DNA of 64,000 bases from JAMXLG01 sp963818925 (GTDB lineage: Bacteria > Vulcanimicrobiota > Vulcanimicrobiia > Vulcanimicrobiales > Vulcanimicrobiaceae): NCBI GenBank assembly GCA_963818925.1, contig CAWFTN010000001.1, forward strand, positions 1,178,001 through 1,242,000, written 5' to 3'. The notes beneath the pieces were generated by a model. The model saw only the letters and a list, made by a program, of their open reading frames with translations. It did not search any database and had not been told where the DNA came from. This document shows, piece after piece, positions 32,117-40,854 of the stretch (its first letter is position 1; each line of letters begins with the position of its first letter). The position numbers and the translations under genes were made by a program.

Positions 32117-33006
32117 TGCGCTACGGGCTATGTGGACATACGATCGACGTCGAAGACGATGAACGTCTGGTCTTTCCGCACGATGGTCTGCGCGTCAAAG
32201 ACGTGTTGCAGTATTACGTTGCGGTGTGGCCGTGGATTGAGCCGTACCTTCGTGACCGTCCGATCGTCTATGAAACGTTCTTCACGACGATTTCCAGCCC
32301 GAACACATTCGAGCAAGACCCGCCGCCCAGAACGCCGCGGTGGGTGAAACGTGCGCATATAGCCGGGCGCGAGCGCGTTGTTACGTATGTAATCGCCGAC
32401 TCGCCGGCGACGCTCGTGTATCTCGTGAAGTTGCGGATGATTACCTTACACATGTGGATGTCGACGCGCCGCCGCATCGAACAGCCCGATTTTGCGCTCT
32501 TCGATCTGGATCCGGTCGGCGACGTTCAGCCGAAGACGCTCGCCGCCGCTGCGCTTCAGGTTCGCGACACGTTGAAAGACGCCGGTGTTACGTCCGGGCT
32601 CGTAAAGCTCTCGGGACGAGGCGGTTTGCACGTAGTCGTCCCGCTGGTTCCGGAGTTGGACTACGCCGGCGTACGCGCGTTCGTCGAGACGATCTCGCGC
32701 GCGGCAGCGAAGCGCGATCCGAGCCGCTTCACGCTGGAACGAGCCGTTGTGGAGCGTCCGAACGGAACGATTTATATCGACGCGCGACAGGTCGGTCGAG
32801 GCATGACGATTGTGCCGCCGTTCTCGATTCGCGCATGCGACGGCGCACCCGTATCGATGCCGGTTCGATGGGATGAGGTCGAGCGATGGTCACGCAGCCG
32901 CGCGAAAGCACTCCCTCTGATATCCATGGCTGATGCGCTCGACGTCCTCGGTGAATGCGGCGACCCATGGGAGTGGAAACCCGTTCGTCTAACTACCATC
33001 TCATGA
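32116..33006 (+). CDS. Stand-alone LigD-type polymerase/primase domain (AEP superfamily)
   Basis: The 296-residue protein is the polymerase module of bacterial non-homologous end joining (LigD PolDom). The metal-binding FDLDP is at residues 129-133, the nucleotide-binding SGRGGLHVVVPL at 166-177, and the third acid in YIDARQVGRGMTI, followed by the family ending RACDGAPVSMPVRWDEVE. It lacks the ligase and phosphoesterase modules, and no Ku gene is in the window, so partners must be elsewhere. The ATG overlaps the fah stop (TGATG) and its stop overlaps the next acetyltransferase (ATGA), so it is translated with catabolic genes. Fill-in DNA or RNA synthesis at breaks is the expected role. Confidence 0.88.
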   Translation: MRYGLCGHTIDVEDDERLVFPHDGLRVKDVLQYYVAVWPWIEPYLRDRPIVYETFFTTISSPNTFEQDPPPRTPRWVKRAHIAGRERVVTYVIADSPATLVYLVKLRMITLHMWMSTRRRIEQPDFALFDLDPVGDVQPKTLAAAALQVRDTLKDAGVTSGLVKLSGRGGLHVVVPLVPELDYAGVRAFVETISRAAAKRDPSRFTLERAVVERPNGTIYIDARQVGRGMTIVPPFSIRACDGAPVSMPVRWDEVERWSRSRAKALPLISMADALDVLGECGDPWEWKPVRLTTIS

Positions 33007-33491
33007 CGAGCATGACCGACGTCGAGGCCTTTCTCGAGCTGAATCGGGAATCGGAAGCGTTGCTCTCTCCCCTCGATGCCGCGAGCATGCAGGCGTTGAT
33101 TGCGACCGCATATTGCGCGTGGCTTACGCCCAACCACGACGCAATGCTCATCGCGCTCAACGAGCGCTCGATCTACTCGAGTCCGAACTTTCACTGGTTT
33201 GCGGAGCGCTACGAACGGTTTGTCTACGTCGATCGCGTCGTGGTTGCGCAATCGGCGCGCGGCCGTGGTATCGCGCGATCGCTCTACGAACGATTGATCG
33301 AGCAAGCGCGCATCGACGGTTATCCAGTCGTTTGCGCCGAGATCTATTACGATCCGCCCAATCCTGTCTCCGATGCCTTCCACGAGTCGATGGGATTCAT
33401 CGAAGTCGGCCGTGCATATTTGGACGATCGCGGCAAGAGCGTGCGCTATATCGTTCGCTCGCTCGTCGACGCTCAGCCGCCGAGCAACTGA
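33003..33491 (+). CDS. GNAT-family N-acetyltransferase
   Basis: The 162-residue protein contains the acetyl-CoA pyrophosphate-binding motif SARGRGIARSLYERL (Q/R-x-x-G-x-G/A, about residues 82-96), YVDRVVVAQ before it and the late AFHESMGFIEVGR, typical of GNAT enzymes. The acceptor is unknown. The ATG at 33003 overlaps the stop of the polymerase gene. The 3' end overlaps the convergent metal-exporter gene by 19 bases. Confidence 0.85.
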   Translation: MTSMTDVEAFLELNRESEALLSPLDAASMQALIATAYCAWLTPNHDAMLIALNERSIYSSPNFHWFAERYERFVYVDRVVVAQSARGRGIARSLYERLIEQARIDGYPVVCAEIYYDPPNPVSDAFHESMGFIEVGRAYLDDRGKSVRYIVRSLVDAQPPSN

Positions 33492-34213
33492 TATACGCCG
33501 GCGAGCGCGACGATTACGCCGCTCAGCATCTCGCCGTATTTCTCGAGGGCGCCGAATCCGCGTCGCTGAATGCCGCGCAGGCCCGCTAAGGACAGCGCGA
33601 CATACGTCCCAATCGTCGCCACGGCAAAGACGATCGCCATAACGGGCAACAGCTGCGGACGATACGTCGACGCGGCAAGAAACGCGGGAATGCCTTCGAC
33701 CATCGGTGACGAGCCGAGAATCAACAGCAGCGCCGTACGTCCCGACGCCGCGTGATTGTGCTCGTGCAACACGGCAATGTCGCCGTGCTCGTGTACATCA
33801 CGCTCGTGATGCTCGTGCCAATGGACGTGTTCGGTTCCATCGGCGTGCTGGTGCAGATGCCCATGTTCGAAATGCGCGTGATCGTGATGGTGGTGGGCGT
33901 CGCCGTGCGCTTCACGCCAGCCGCCATACGCGATCCAGAGTCCGAACGTGATGAGCGCAATTGCCGAAATGAGCGTGACTTCGCGCGCGTACTGAGCGGC
34001 CGCGAGCGAACCGGCGTACCAAACGATCGCGCCGAGAAGTAACGTCGTGGTGACGTGGCCGACCCCGGCCGTCGCCGCGGCGCGCGCCGTTTGCGCTGCA
34101 TTCCATCCGCGCTCGCGCGCGACGATGACGACTGGCCCCCAGTGATCGGGGACCATGGTGTGTAGAACGCCGACGGCGGCTACGGTGAATACGAGGGCTG
34201 CTGCTCCACCCAT
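33473..34213 (-). CDS. NiCoT/RcnA-like nickel/cobalt membrane transporter with His-rich loop
   Basis: The 246-residue membrane protein has about six helices and the transporter signature HTMVPDHW in helix 1 (H-x4-D-H). The cytoplasmic or periplasmic loop at about residues 105-160 contains some 21 histidines in about 55 residues (AHHHHDHAHFEHGHLHQH). This layout fits Ni/Co efflux (RcnA-type) or a related NiCoT carrier. Direction and metal cannot be decided, though cobalt homeostasis would suit a cell that makes cobalamin. The gene starts inside the end of hmgA (34-base overlap) on the same strand, so it may be translationally coupled to it. Confidence 0.82.
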   Translation of the reverse strand: MGGAAALVFTVAAVGVLHTMVPDHWGPVVIVARERGWNAAQTARAAATAGVGHVTTTLLLGAIVWYAGSLAAAQYAREVTLISAIALITFGLWIAYGGWREAHGDAHHHHDHAHFEHGHLHQHADGTEHVHWHEHHERDVHEHGDIAVLHEHNHAASGRTALLLILGSSPMVEGIPAFLAASTYRPQLLPVMAIVFAVATIGTYVALSLAGLRGIQRRGFGALEKYGEMLSGVIVALAGVYQLLGG

Positions 34214-35352
34214 GACCGATAGTATTGTTTATCTTCGACTTCGAGCGCAGCTTCCGCCAGTTGCAACGGCTGGAACGTGTCCACCATCACCGCAATCTCG
34301 TCGGTGGACGTTTTGCCAAGACTCGCCTCGACGGCGCCCGGCTGCGGCCCGTGCGGTGCGCCGGCCGCGTGAAGCGTGATCGAACCTTCTTCGACGCCGC
34401 GCCGGCTCATGAAGTTTCCGCTCACATAGTACAGCACTTCGTCGCAGTCGACGCTCGAGTGATTGTACGGGACCGGAATAGCGAGCGGATGATAATCGAA
34501 TAGCCGCGGTACGAACGCGCAGAACGCCGCGCCGGGTGCTTCGAACGTGGCGTGCGCAGGCGGCGGCTGGTGCAGTTTGCCGGTGATCGGTGCGAACTCT
34601 TCGAGGTTGAACGCATACGGGTAACAGTATCCATCCCAGCCGACCACGTCGCACGGATGATTCTGGACGAGGTAGGTTGCGTAGCGTGCTGCGCTGCTGA
34701 CGCGCACTTCGTACTCGCCCTGCGCATCGACCGGCGCCTTTAGCACCGGCACGCGGAAGTCGCGTTCGTAATAGGGCGCGTGCTCTTCGAGTTGCCCGTA
34801 CTCGTTGCGGTATTTGCGTGGAATCTTCACCATGCCGGTCGATTCGTGCACGAGCATACGCGTCGGCGCGGACGGAATCACGCGATACGTTGTGCCGGTA
34901 GGAATGATGATGTAGTCGTTCTCGCGATAGGCAAGCTCACCGAAGTTTGTTTCAATGACGCCGGCGCCGTGATGAATGAAGAACAACTCGTCGCCGCCGG
35001 TGTTGCGATACCAGTACTCCATCGGACGGTCGGCATTCGCAATGGAAACCAACAGATCGGAATTTCCGAGCACCGGCGTGCGCGATTCGATCGCATCGCC
35101 GCTCTTTTCGATCTGCGCGGTTTTGAAATGCCGGTTGCGCAGCGGTTCGTTCGCGAGCAGACGTACCGCGGGACGATTCCACTCGCGCACGTCGAGCGTC
35201 GCCGTCGGGGGACGCAGATGATAGAGCAGCGAGTACACGCTTTCGAAGCCTTTGGTGGAAAAGAGCTCTTCTGCGTAGAGACCGCCGTCCGGACGGCGGA
35301 ATTGGATGTGCCGCTTGTGAGGAAGCGAACCGGCGCGGACGTATGAGGGCAT
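34180..35352 (-). CDS. hmgA: Homogentisate 1,2-dioxygenase
   Basis: The 390-residue non-heme iron enzyme opens the ring of homogentisate to maleylacetoacetate. It has a cupin-like N-terminal part (DELFFIHHGAGVIET, ENDYIIIPTGTTYRV) and the iron-site segment YNHSSVDCDEVLYYVSGNF, with the His/Glu ligands, then HAAGAPHGPQPG with the third His. It begins 3 bases after the CDGSH gene and overlaps the metal transporter downstream, forming a minus-strand operon. With hpd and fah it makes up most of the homogentisate route. Confidence 0.93.
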   Translation of the reverse strand: MPSYVRAGSLPHKRHIQFRRPDGGLYAEELFSTKGFESVYSLLYHLRPPTATLDVREWNRPAVRLLANEPLRNRHFKTAQIEKSGDAIESRTPVLGNSDLLVSIANADRPMEYWYRNTGGDELFFIHHGAGVIETNFGELAYRENDYIIIPTGTTYRVIPSAPTRMLVHESTGMVKIPRKYRNEYGQLEEHAPYYERDFRVPVLKAPVDAQGEYEVRVSSAARYATYLVQNHPCDVVGWDGYCYPYAFNLEEFAPITGKLHQPPPAHATFEAPGAAFCAFVPRLFDYHPLAIPVPYNHSSVDCDEVLYYVSGNFMSRRGVEEGSITLHAAGAPHGPQPGAVEASLGKTSTDEIAVMVDTFQPLQLAEAALEVEDKQYYRSWVEQQPSYSP

Positions 35353-35355
35353 GCG

Positions 35356-35589
35356 TTACTCCTGCGGGGTCTCATCTTGCGCGTCGGCCAATGCGGCGCG
35401 CTCGGTTGCAGTGAAGCCGTTTGATTTATGGCTACCATCGCAGAACGGTTTCGTCTGCGATCCGCCGCAGCGGCACAACACGAAATTTTGCTCCACCGTG
35501 TATGGGTTTCCGTCAGCGTCGATCAGCGTGACCAACCCTTTGACCAGATACGGGCCGTTCTCGCGAACCTTGATTGAAACGTCGTGCAT
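35356..35589 (-). CDS. CDGSH iron-sulfur domain protein
   Basis: This 77-residue protein is a single CDGSH zinc-finger-like domain that binds a redox-active, pH-labile [2Fe-2S] cluster with three Cys and one His: C39, C41, C50 and H54 in CRCGGSQTKPFCDGSH. The N-terminal part forms the usual small beta sheet (ENGPYLVKGLVTLIDADG). It immediately precedes hmgA (3-base gap), so it may supply or sense electrons or iron for the dioxygenase; that link is inference from position. Confidence 0.92.
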   Translation of the reverse strand: MHDVSIKVRENGPYLVKGLVTLIDADGNPYTVEQNFVLCRCGGSQTKPFCDGSHKSNGFTATERAALADAQDETPQE

Positions 35590-35599
35590 ACCGTTAGTT

Positions 35600-36064
35600 T
35601 TACGGCGAAATTTCGTAGAGTCCCGTGAGCGTCGTTTGCGCGAGAATATGGCCCTTGATTTTCTGTTGAAGCGCCTGCGCGGACGCCTGCGTGTCGGGCG
35701 CGGTTTCGCCCTCCATCGTCGCGTCGAGCGCGTAGAGCGTGAAGTGGTAGTGATGTACTTTTCCGGGCGGCGGACAGGGCCCGTAGTAGCCGGAGAACTT
35801 TGCCGTTCCGGCGTCGAGCGTATCGACGGTCGCCGGGATCGCTTGCACCACCCAATGATAGAAGCCGCCGGGATGCGGCGCGTCCGGATCGTGGACGATC
35901 AATGCAAAGCTTTTCGTGCCTTTCGGTGCGTCCTTCCAATGCAGTTGTGGCGAGATATTCTGTCCGCCGCAGTCCTTGGCGACCATCGTGGTTGGCACGG
36001 TTGCGTTCGGTTCGAACGTCGAACTGGCCAACTGAAGTGCGAGAAGAAGCGACAAAAGCGGCAT
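35600..36064 (-). CDS. YbhB/YbcL-family (PEBP/Raf kinase inhibitor-like) protein
   Basis: The 154-residue protein has the phosphatidylethanolamine-binding-protein fold: ISPQLHWKDAPKGTKSFALIVHDPDAP with the DPDAP ligand-site motif, FYHWVVQAIP, and YYGPCPPPGKVHHYHFTLYAL. A short hydrophobic N-terminus (MPLLSLLLALQLASS) suggests secretion. The function of bacterial members is unclear. It is 10 bases upstream of the CDGSH gene on the minus strand and divergent from the SRP RNA gene. Confidence 0.88.
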   Translation of the reverse strand: MPLLSLLLALQLASSTFEPNATVPTTMVAKDCGGQNISPQLHWKDAPKGTKSFALIVHDPDAPHPGGFYHWVVQAIPATVDTLDAGTAKFSGYYGPCPPPGKVHHYHFTLYALDATMEGETAPDTQASAQALQQKIKGHILAQTTLTGLYEISP

Positions 36065-36122
36065 TACGACCTCCTGACATCAACGGCAGGCACGGCGTGA
36101 ACCGTGTGGTATCATGGCGTGG

Positions 36123-36238
<116 letters not shown>

Positions 36239-36253
36239 TTAACGCAATTCCTT

Positions 36254-36745
36254 ATGCAGACATCCTTAATTATTACTGCGCTCGCAGTATTTATTGCCGC
36301 GCTGATCGCGCTTGTCGTCTACCATAGAGTAGCCGTGAAGCCCGCTTTGGCACGCGTCCAAGCGCTTCTCGAAACACACGACCAGCTCATCGGCGGCGGA
36401 GCGAACGCGTCGCAACGGCTCGATCGCCTGGACGCTAGGGTAGCCGAGGTGGGCTCGACGCTTGGCAGCGCCGAGGGTCGGGTAAGCGAACTCGAAGCGC
36501 TGTCGCGTACCGATGTCTCACGTGTGGGATTCGTGCGATACGACGCTTTTGACGAGTCCGGGGCCGAACTGTCCTATGCACTGGCGCTTCTCAATCGGAA
36601 TGGCGACGGTGTGGTTATCTCGAGTATCTACTCCCGCGCAGATACGCGAACGTTCGGAAAAGCCGTCCAAGGCTTCAAGCCTGTGGTCAACGCGTCCGAC
36701 GAAGAAGTTCGTGCGATCGAACAGGCGCGTACGACGAACGAATGA
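36254..36745 (+). CDS. DUF4446 family membrane-anchored protein
   Basis: The 163-residue protein has one N-terminal membrane helix (about 5-24, LIITALAVFIAALIALVVY), a short coiled-coil stretch (about 50-85) and the DUF4446 core VGFVRYDAFDESGAELSYALALLNRNGDGVVISSIYSR followed by DEEVRAIEQA. The function is unknown. ATG 36254 was chosen because the open frame upstream lies within the SRP RNA. There is no clear ribosome site. It overlaps the M23 peptidase gene by 4 bases (ATGA). Confidence 0.87.
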   Translation: MQTSLIITALAVFIAALIALVVYHRVAVKPALARVQALLETHDQLIGGGANASQRLDRLDARVAEVGSTLGSAEGRVSELEALSRTDVSRVGFVRYDAFDESGAELSYALALLNRNGDGVVISSIYSRADTRTFGKAVQGFKPVVNASDEEVRAIEQARTTNE

Positions 36746-37650
36746 TCAACAATCGCTATTACGTGAAAATCGTCCCGCACAAGGGCGAGACCGTACATCG
36801 GTTTCACGTGCGCAGGCGCCACATCGCAGGCGTCATCGCTGCGCTCGTGCTGGTCGTTCTATTCGCCGGCTTCGAATTGATTCACACGCGCGCCGAAGTC
36901 GCGGCGATGCAAACGCAGGCCGTGCAGCAACAAGCAACGCTCAAGCAAATCGATAGCCAAGCCGACGCATTGCGCAAGCAATTGCAGAGCGTGCAGAAAC
37001 AGAACCAGGAGATCCGCCAACTCATCGGTGCACCGCCGCCCAAGGCGCCGGCGCATTCAGGAGCACAGACGTCGTGGGTGCGGCCGCATTCATTAACTGC
37101 GGCGCAAGCGGGCCTGGCGGCACTCAGCGCGCAGAGCACCGCGATGCAGCAAGACTCGGATTCGATGAAGCGGCTCACGATGCACGTCCTGAACTTGCAT
37201 CATTTGCGCGATCTCGCGCGCGCGCAAGTCATTGCTGCGATTCCCTCGATCGATCCGGTCGCCGGCGCGCAAGTCATCGGATGTTTCTGCTACCGCACGT
37301 CTCCGGACGTCGAGTTCCACCCCGGCGTCGACCTCGGCGCGGATTACGGCGATGCCGTTCATGCCTCGGCGGCAGGCACGGTCGTTGCAAACTCGTGGGA
37401 CGGCGGTTACGGCATCAAGATCGACATCGATCACGGCAACGGCTATCACACCTGGTACGCGCACCTTTCGAAAGCCGATGTTGAAGTCGGCGCGCACGTC
37501 TATAAAGGACAATTGATCGGCGAAGTGGGCAGTACCGGGTTCTCTACCGGACCGCACCTGCATTATCAGATCATGAAGAACGGCGTTGCGGTCGATCCGA
37601 CGCCATATCTCGACGGCGTGCCGTCGAATGTCATCGCCAAGCTTCCGTAG
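36742..37650 (+). CDS. M23 (LytM) family metallopeptidase, membrane anchored
   Basis: The 302-residue protein has a cytoplasmic start, one membrane helix (about 29-47), a coiled coil (about 52-95), a Pro/Ala linker and a C-terminal LytM domain. The zinc site is complete: His193 and Asp197 in FHPGVDLGAD, His241 in YAHLS and His274 in GPHLHYQ. Members cut or help cut peptidoglycan cross-bridges during growth or division, and the coiled coil resembles EnvC/NlpD-like activators. It overlaps the DUF4446 gene by 4 bases and is followed by yggT after 14 bases. Confidence 0.9.
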   Translation: MINNRYYVKIVPHKGETVHRFHVRRRHIAGVIAALVLVVLFAGFELIHTRAEVAAMQTQAVQQQATLKQIDSQADALRKQLQSVQKQNQEIRQLIGAPPPKAPAHSGAQTSWVRPHSLTAAQAGLAALSAQSTAMQQDSDSMKRLTMHVLNLHHLRDLARAQVIAAIPSIDPVAGAQVIGCFCYRTSPDVEFHPGVDLGADYGDAVHASAAGTVVANSWDGGYGIKIDIDHGNGYHTWYAHLSKADVEVGAHVYKGQLIGEVGSTGFSTGPHLHYQIMKNGVAVDPTPYLDGVPSNVIAKLP

Positions 37651-37664
37651 AACAGACAGTCCCC

Positions 37665-37952
37665 GTGAACGGTCTCCTCTGCGAACTCGATCAGGTCGTC
37701 ATTTGGCTTGCTCGCCTGTATTCACTCATATTGCTCGTCTATGCGGTGATCTCATGGATCCCCGACATTCGCGGAGCGTGGGTACGCTATTTGGCGATGC
37801 TCGTCGAGCCCGTGCTTGCGCCGGTGCGCCGGATCATTCCGCCGGTGGGCGGCCTCGATTTGGCATTCCTCGTCGTGTTGCTCGTTTTGAATTACCTGAT
37901 CGTTCCGTTACTTGGCCGCGCAGCCGAAGGCGCGTGCGCCGGTCTGTACTAG
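37665..37952 (+). CDS. yggT: YggT family membrane protein
   Basis: This 95-residue protein has two membrane helices with the YggT motif VYAVISWIPDIRG after helix 1 and MLVEPVLAPVRRIIPPVGGLDLAFLV before helix 2. YggT proteins have been linked to cell division site placement or osmotic response, without a settled biochemical role. A GTG start at 37665 lies 14 bases after the peptidase gene, and the gene is followed by lepA after 7 bases. Confidence 0.9.
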   Translation: MNGLLCELDQVVIWLARLYSLILLVYAVISWIPDIRGAWVRYLAMLVEPVLAPVRRIIPPVGGLDLAFLVVLLVLNYLIVPLLGRAAEGACAGLY

Positions 37953-37959
37953 AACTACC

Positions 37960-39789
37960 GTGACCGTTAAAGCCGAGAATCCCCGTCGCACCGAAGTTGC
38001 GAACAATGTCCGCAATTTTTGTATCATCGCGCACATCGATCACGGCAAGACGACCCTTTCGGATCGTCTGTTGGAGCTCACGAGAACCGTCGAAGCGCGC
38101 GATCTGGAAGAGCAGGCGCTCGATGCGATGGACCTGGAACGTGAACGCGGCATCACGATTCGCATGCACCCCGTCACGCTGCGCCATAAAGCGCGCGACG
38201 GGCAAGTCTATGAATTGAATCTAATCGACACGCCCGGGCACGTCGACTTCTCGTATGAAGTCTCGCGTTCGCTCGCAGCGTGCGAAGGCGCGCTCTTGAT
38301 CATCGATGCTGCGCAGGGCATCGAGGCGCAGACGCTCGCCAACTACCATCTCGCAATGGAACACGGTCTGACGATCATCCCGGTGATCAACAAGATCGAC
38401 TTGCCGGCCGCCGATCCGGAACGCGTGATGGGCGAAGTCGAAGAGCTGCTCATCATCGAGCGCAGCGAGTGCATTCTCGCAAGCGCTAAAAACGGCATCG
38501 GCGTCGAAGACATCCTCGAAGCGATCGTCACTCGCATTCCGGCGCCGAAGGGCCATCGCGATCATCTGCGCGCGCTCGTCTTCAACGCGCAATTCGATCC
38601 GTACCGCGGCGTCGTGTCGTACGTCCGTGTCGTGGATGGCGAACTCAAAGCCGGCAGCCGCTTCATGTCGATGGCGCATCAAAAAGTCTACGAGTGCACC
38701 GAGGTCGGTCTGTTCAGTCCGCAGATGCGGCCGACGAACAAGCTCGAGATGGGCAGCGTCGGCTACGTCATCGCAAATATCAAATCACTGGGCGATATCG
38801 ACGTCGGCGACACGTTGACGGAAGCGAATAATCCGGCGCACATTCCGCTTGCCGGATATCGCAAGGCCGTGCCGATGGTCTTCTGCGGTCTCTACCCGAA
38901 CGAAGGTGCCGAGTACGACGAGCTGCGTGACGCGCTCGACAAGATGAAGCTCAACGACGCCGCGCTCTCGTACGAACCGGAAACCTCGGTTGCGCTCGGC
39001 TTCGGATTCCGCTGCGGGTTCTTGGGGCTCTTGCACATGGAAATCGTGCAAGAACGTCTCGAACGCAATTTCAACCTCGACTTGATCGCGACATCGCCAT
39101 CGGTCGTTTTCCGAGTGACGAAAACGGACGGTGACGTCGAGATGATCGACAACCCCTCGAAGCTGCCCGCGAACAACATCATCGAGACGGTCGAAGAGCC
39201 GTTCGTCAAGGCGACGATCATCACGCCGCCCGATTACGTCGGTGCGATCATGGATATCACGATTCAGCGACGCGGCACACTCGCGAATATGGAGTACCTG
39301 CACGACGGCCGCGTGATTCTCACGTTCGAGATGCCGCTCATCGAAGTGATCGTCGACTACTTCGATCAGTTGAAATCGCGTACGAAGGGTTACGCATCGC
39401 TCGATTACGAGATCATCGGCTATCGCGAAGGCGACTTGGTGAAGCTCGAGATCCTGCTCAACGGCGAGGCAGTCGATGCACTGTCATTCATCGTGGCGCG
39501 CGAGAAAGCACCGTCGCGCGGACGGGCATTAGCGGAGAAGCTCAAGGAGCTCATCCCGCGTCAAATGTTCGAAGTGCCGATTCAAGCCTCAATCGGCGGC
39601 AAGATCGTCGCGCGCGAAACCGTCAGTGCGCAGCGAAAGAACGTGCTCGCGAAGTGCTACGGCGGCGACATCACGCGCAAGCGCAAGCTTCTCGAGAAGC
39701 AGAAGGCCGGTAAAGAACGCATGAAACGCGTCGGCCGCGTCGAGCTTCCGCAAGAAGCCTTCATGGCGGTCCTAAAGCTCGAAGACTAG
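37960..39789 (+). CDS. lepA: Elongation factor 4 (back-translocating GTPase LepA)
   Basis: The 609-residue ribosome-dependent GTPase has the P-loop AHIDHGKTTLSDRLL near residue 25, switch II DTPGHVDFSYEV, the guanine motif NKIDLPAADPERV, an elongation-factor domain II, and the LepA-specific C-terminal domain (GEAVDALSFIV, CYGGDITRKRKLLEKQKAGK). The length is normal. The start is GTG 37960, just after yggT; the frame extends a little upstream but only antisense to yggT coding. It is convergent with the alcohol dehydrogenase gene (5-base gap). Confidence 0.97.
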   Translation: MTVKAENPRRTEVANNVRNFCIIAHIDHGKTTLSDRLLELTRTVEARDLEEQALDAMDLERERGITIRMHPVTLRHKARDGQVYELNLIDTPGHVDFSYEVSRSLAACEGALLIIDAAQGIEAQTLANYHLAMEHGLTIIPVINKIDLPAADPERVMGEVEELLIIERSECILASAKNGIGVEDILEAIVTRIPAPKGHRDHLRALVFNAQFDPYRGVVSYVRVVDGELKAGSRFMSMAHQKVYECTEVGLFSPQMRPTNKLEMGSVGYVIANIKSLGDIDVGDTLTEANNPAHIPLAGYRKAVPMVFCGLYPNEGAEYDELRDALDKMKLNDAALSYEPETSVALGFGFRCGFLGLLHMEIVQERLERNFNLDLIATSPSVVFRVTKTDGDVEMIDNPSKLPANNIIETVEEPFVKATIITPPDYVGAIMDITIQRRGTLANMEYLHDGRVILTFEMPLIEVIVDYFDQLKSRTKGYASLDYEIIGYREGDLVKLEILLNGEAVDALSFIVAREKAPSRGRALAEKLKELIPRQMFEVPIQASIGGKIVARETVSAQRKNVLAKCYGGDITRKRKLLEKQKAGKERMKRVGRVELPQEAFMAVLKLED

Positions 39790-39794
39790 CGCCA

Positions 39795-40799
39795 CTACAT
39801 AACGAGCACGGCGCGGGCTTCGATGTCGCCGTGTTTGAGGCGCGTTAGCGCGGCTTCGGCGTCTTTCAAAGGGAACGTCTCGACGACGACTTTGAGTTTG
39901 CCTTCGGATGCAATGCGAAGCACTTCGTTCATGTGATGGCGTGGGCCGATCACCGAGCCGCGCACCTCCTTTTCTTCGCCGAAAGCAAGAACGCCGGGAT
40001 TGCTGGCCGCGCCGTTGACGATGATGCCGCCCGGCTTTACGACCGCACATGCCTGCGCAAACATCTCGTCGGAAGGCGCGAACACAATCGCCGCGTCGAC
40101 GCCGCCGGTTGTCGCAAGGTCCGCGGCATCCTTCGGTTCGATTGCGCGAATGCTACCGAGTTTCATTGCAAGCTTACGATGGCGCTCGCCGCGCGCAACC
40201 GCGATGATATCGGCGCCCGCAAGACGCGCGAATTGAATCACCATATGACCGACACCGCCCATCCCGAAAAGTGCCGCGGTTTTTCCCGGCGCAAGTTCCG
40301 CGCGTCGAACGGCATGGTAAGCGGTAAGGCCGGGACAAAACAGCGGCGCGGCTTCGGCGAAGTCCAGATTGCCCGGGAGATGATACGTGTGATTCGCATG
40401 GGCGAGCATGTACTCGGCGTAGCCGCCGTCCACGGTTTCGCCGGTAATTTCTTTGCGCGGGCAAAGATGTTCGCGTCCGGTGAGGCAATATTCACACGTC
40501 AAGTCGGTCCACCACAGCGGTTGAACGCCGATGCGGTCGCCGACCTTGAACTCCGGCACGTCCTCGCCGAGTTCCGCGACCGTTCCGACGACTTCATGTC
40601 CGGCAACGATCGGTGACTTCGCCGGGACGCCGTTTGCAACCCAATCGCCTTCGATCGTGTGCAGGTTGGATCGGCATACGCCGCACGCCGCAACCTTCAT
40701 GAGCAACTGCCGTGGACCGGGCTTCGGCTTGTTAACTTCGCGCAAGTGCAGCGGGTGCGTTTCAATCTTTGCTACGCGGTCCAATTGCATCGCTTGCAT
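39795..40799 (-). CDS. Zinc-dependent alcohol dehydrogenase (medium-chain)
   Basis: The 334-residue medium-chain dehydrogenase has catalytic-zinc residues Cys42 (CGVCRSNLH) and His68 (VAGHEVVG), the NAD(P) loop GMGGVGHMVIQFAR, and a late Cys in PLFCPGLTAYHA. The structural-zinc loop reads DLTCEYCLTGREHLC, so the first of the four expected cysteines is Asp99; the site may be three-Cys or altered. MQAMQLDRVAKIETH at 40799 matches the usual start. Substrate and physiological direction are unknown. It is divergent from rdgB (55-base gap). Confidence 0.88.
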   Translation of the reverse strand: MQAMQLDRVAKIETHPLHLREVNKPKPGPRQLLMKVAACGVCRSNLHTIEGDWVANGVPAKSPIVAGHEVVGTVAELGEDVPEFKVGDRIGVQPLWWTDLTCEYCLTGREHLCPRKEITGETVDGGYAEYMLAHANHTYHLPGNLDFAEAAPLFCPGLTAYHAVRRAELAPGKTAALFGMGGVGHMVIQFARLAGADIIAVARGERHRKLAMKLGSIRAIEPKDAADLATTGGVDAAIVFAPSDEMFAQACAVVKPGGIIVNGAASNPGVLAFGEEKEVRGSVIGPRHHMNEVLRIASEGKLKVVVETFPLKDAEAALTRLKHGDIEARAVLVM

Positions 40800-40854
40800 G
40801 GCGCAGATTATACGATAGAAGAGTCTTGATGGCGAACTGGAAAAGAAGATTCGC

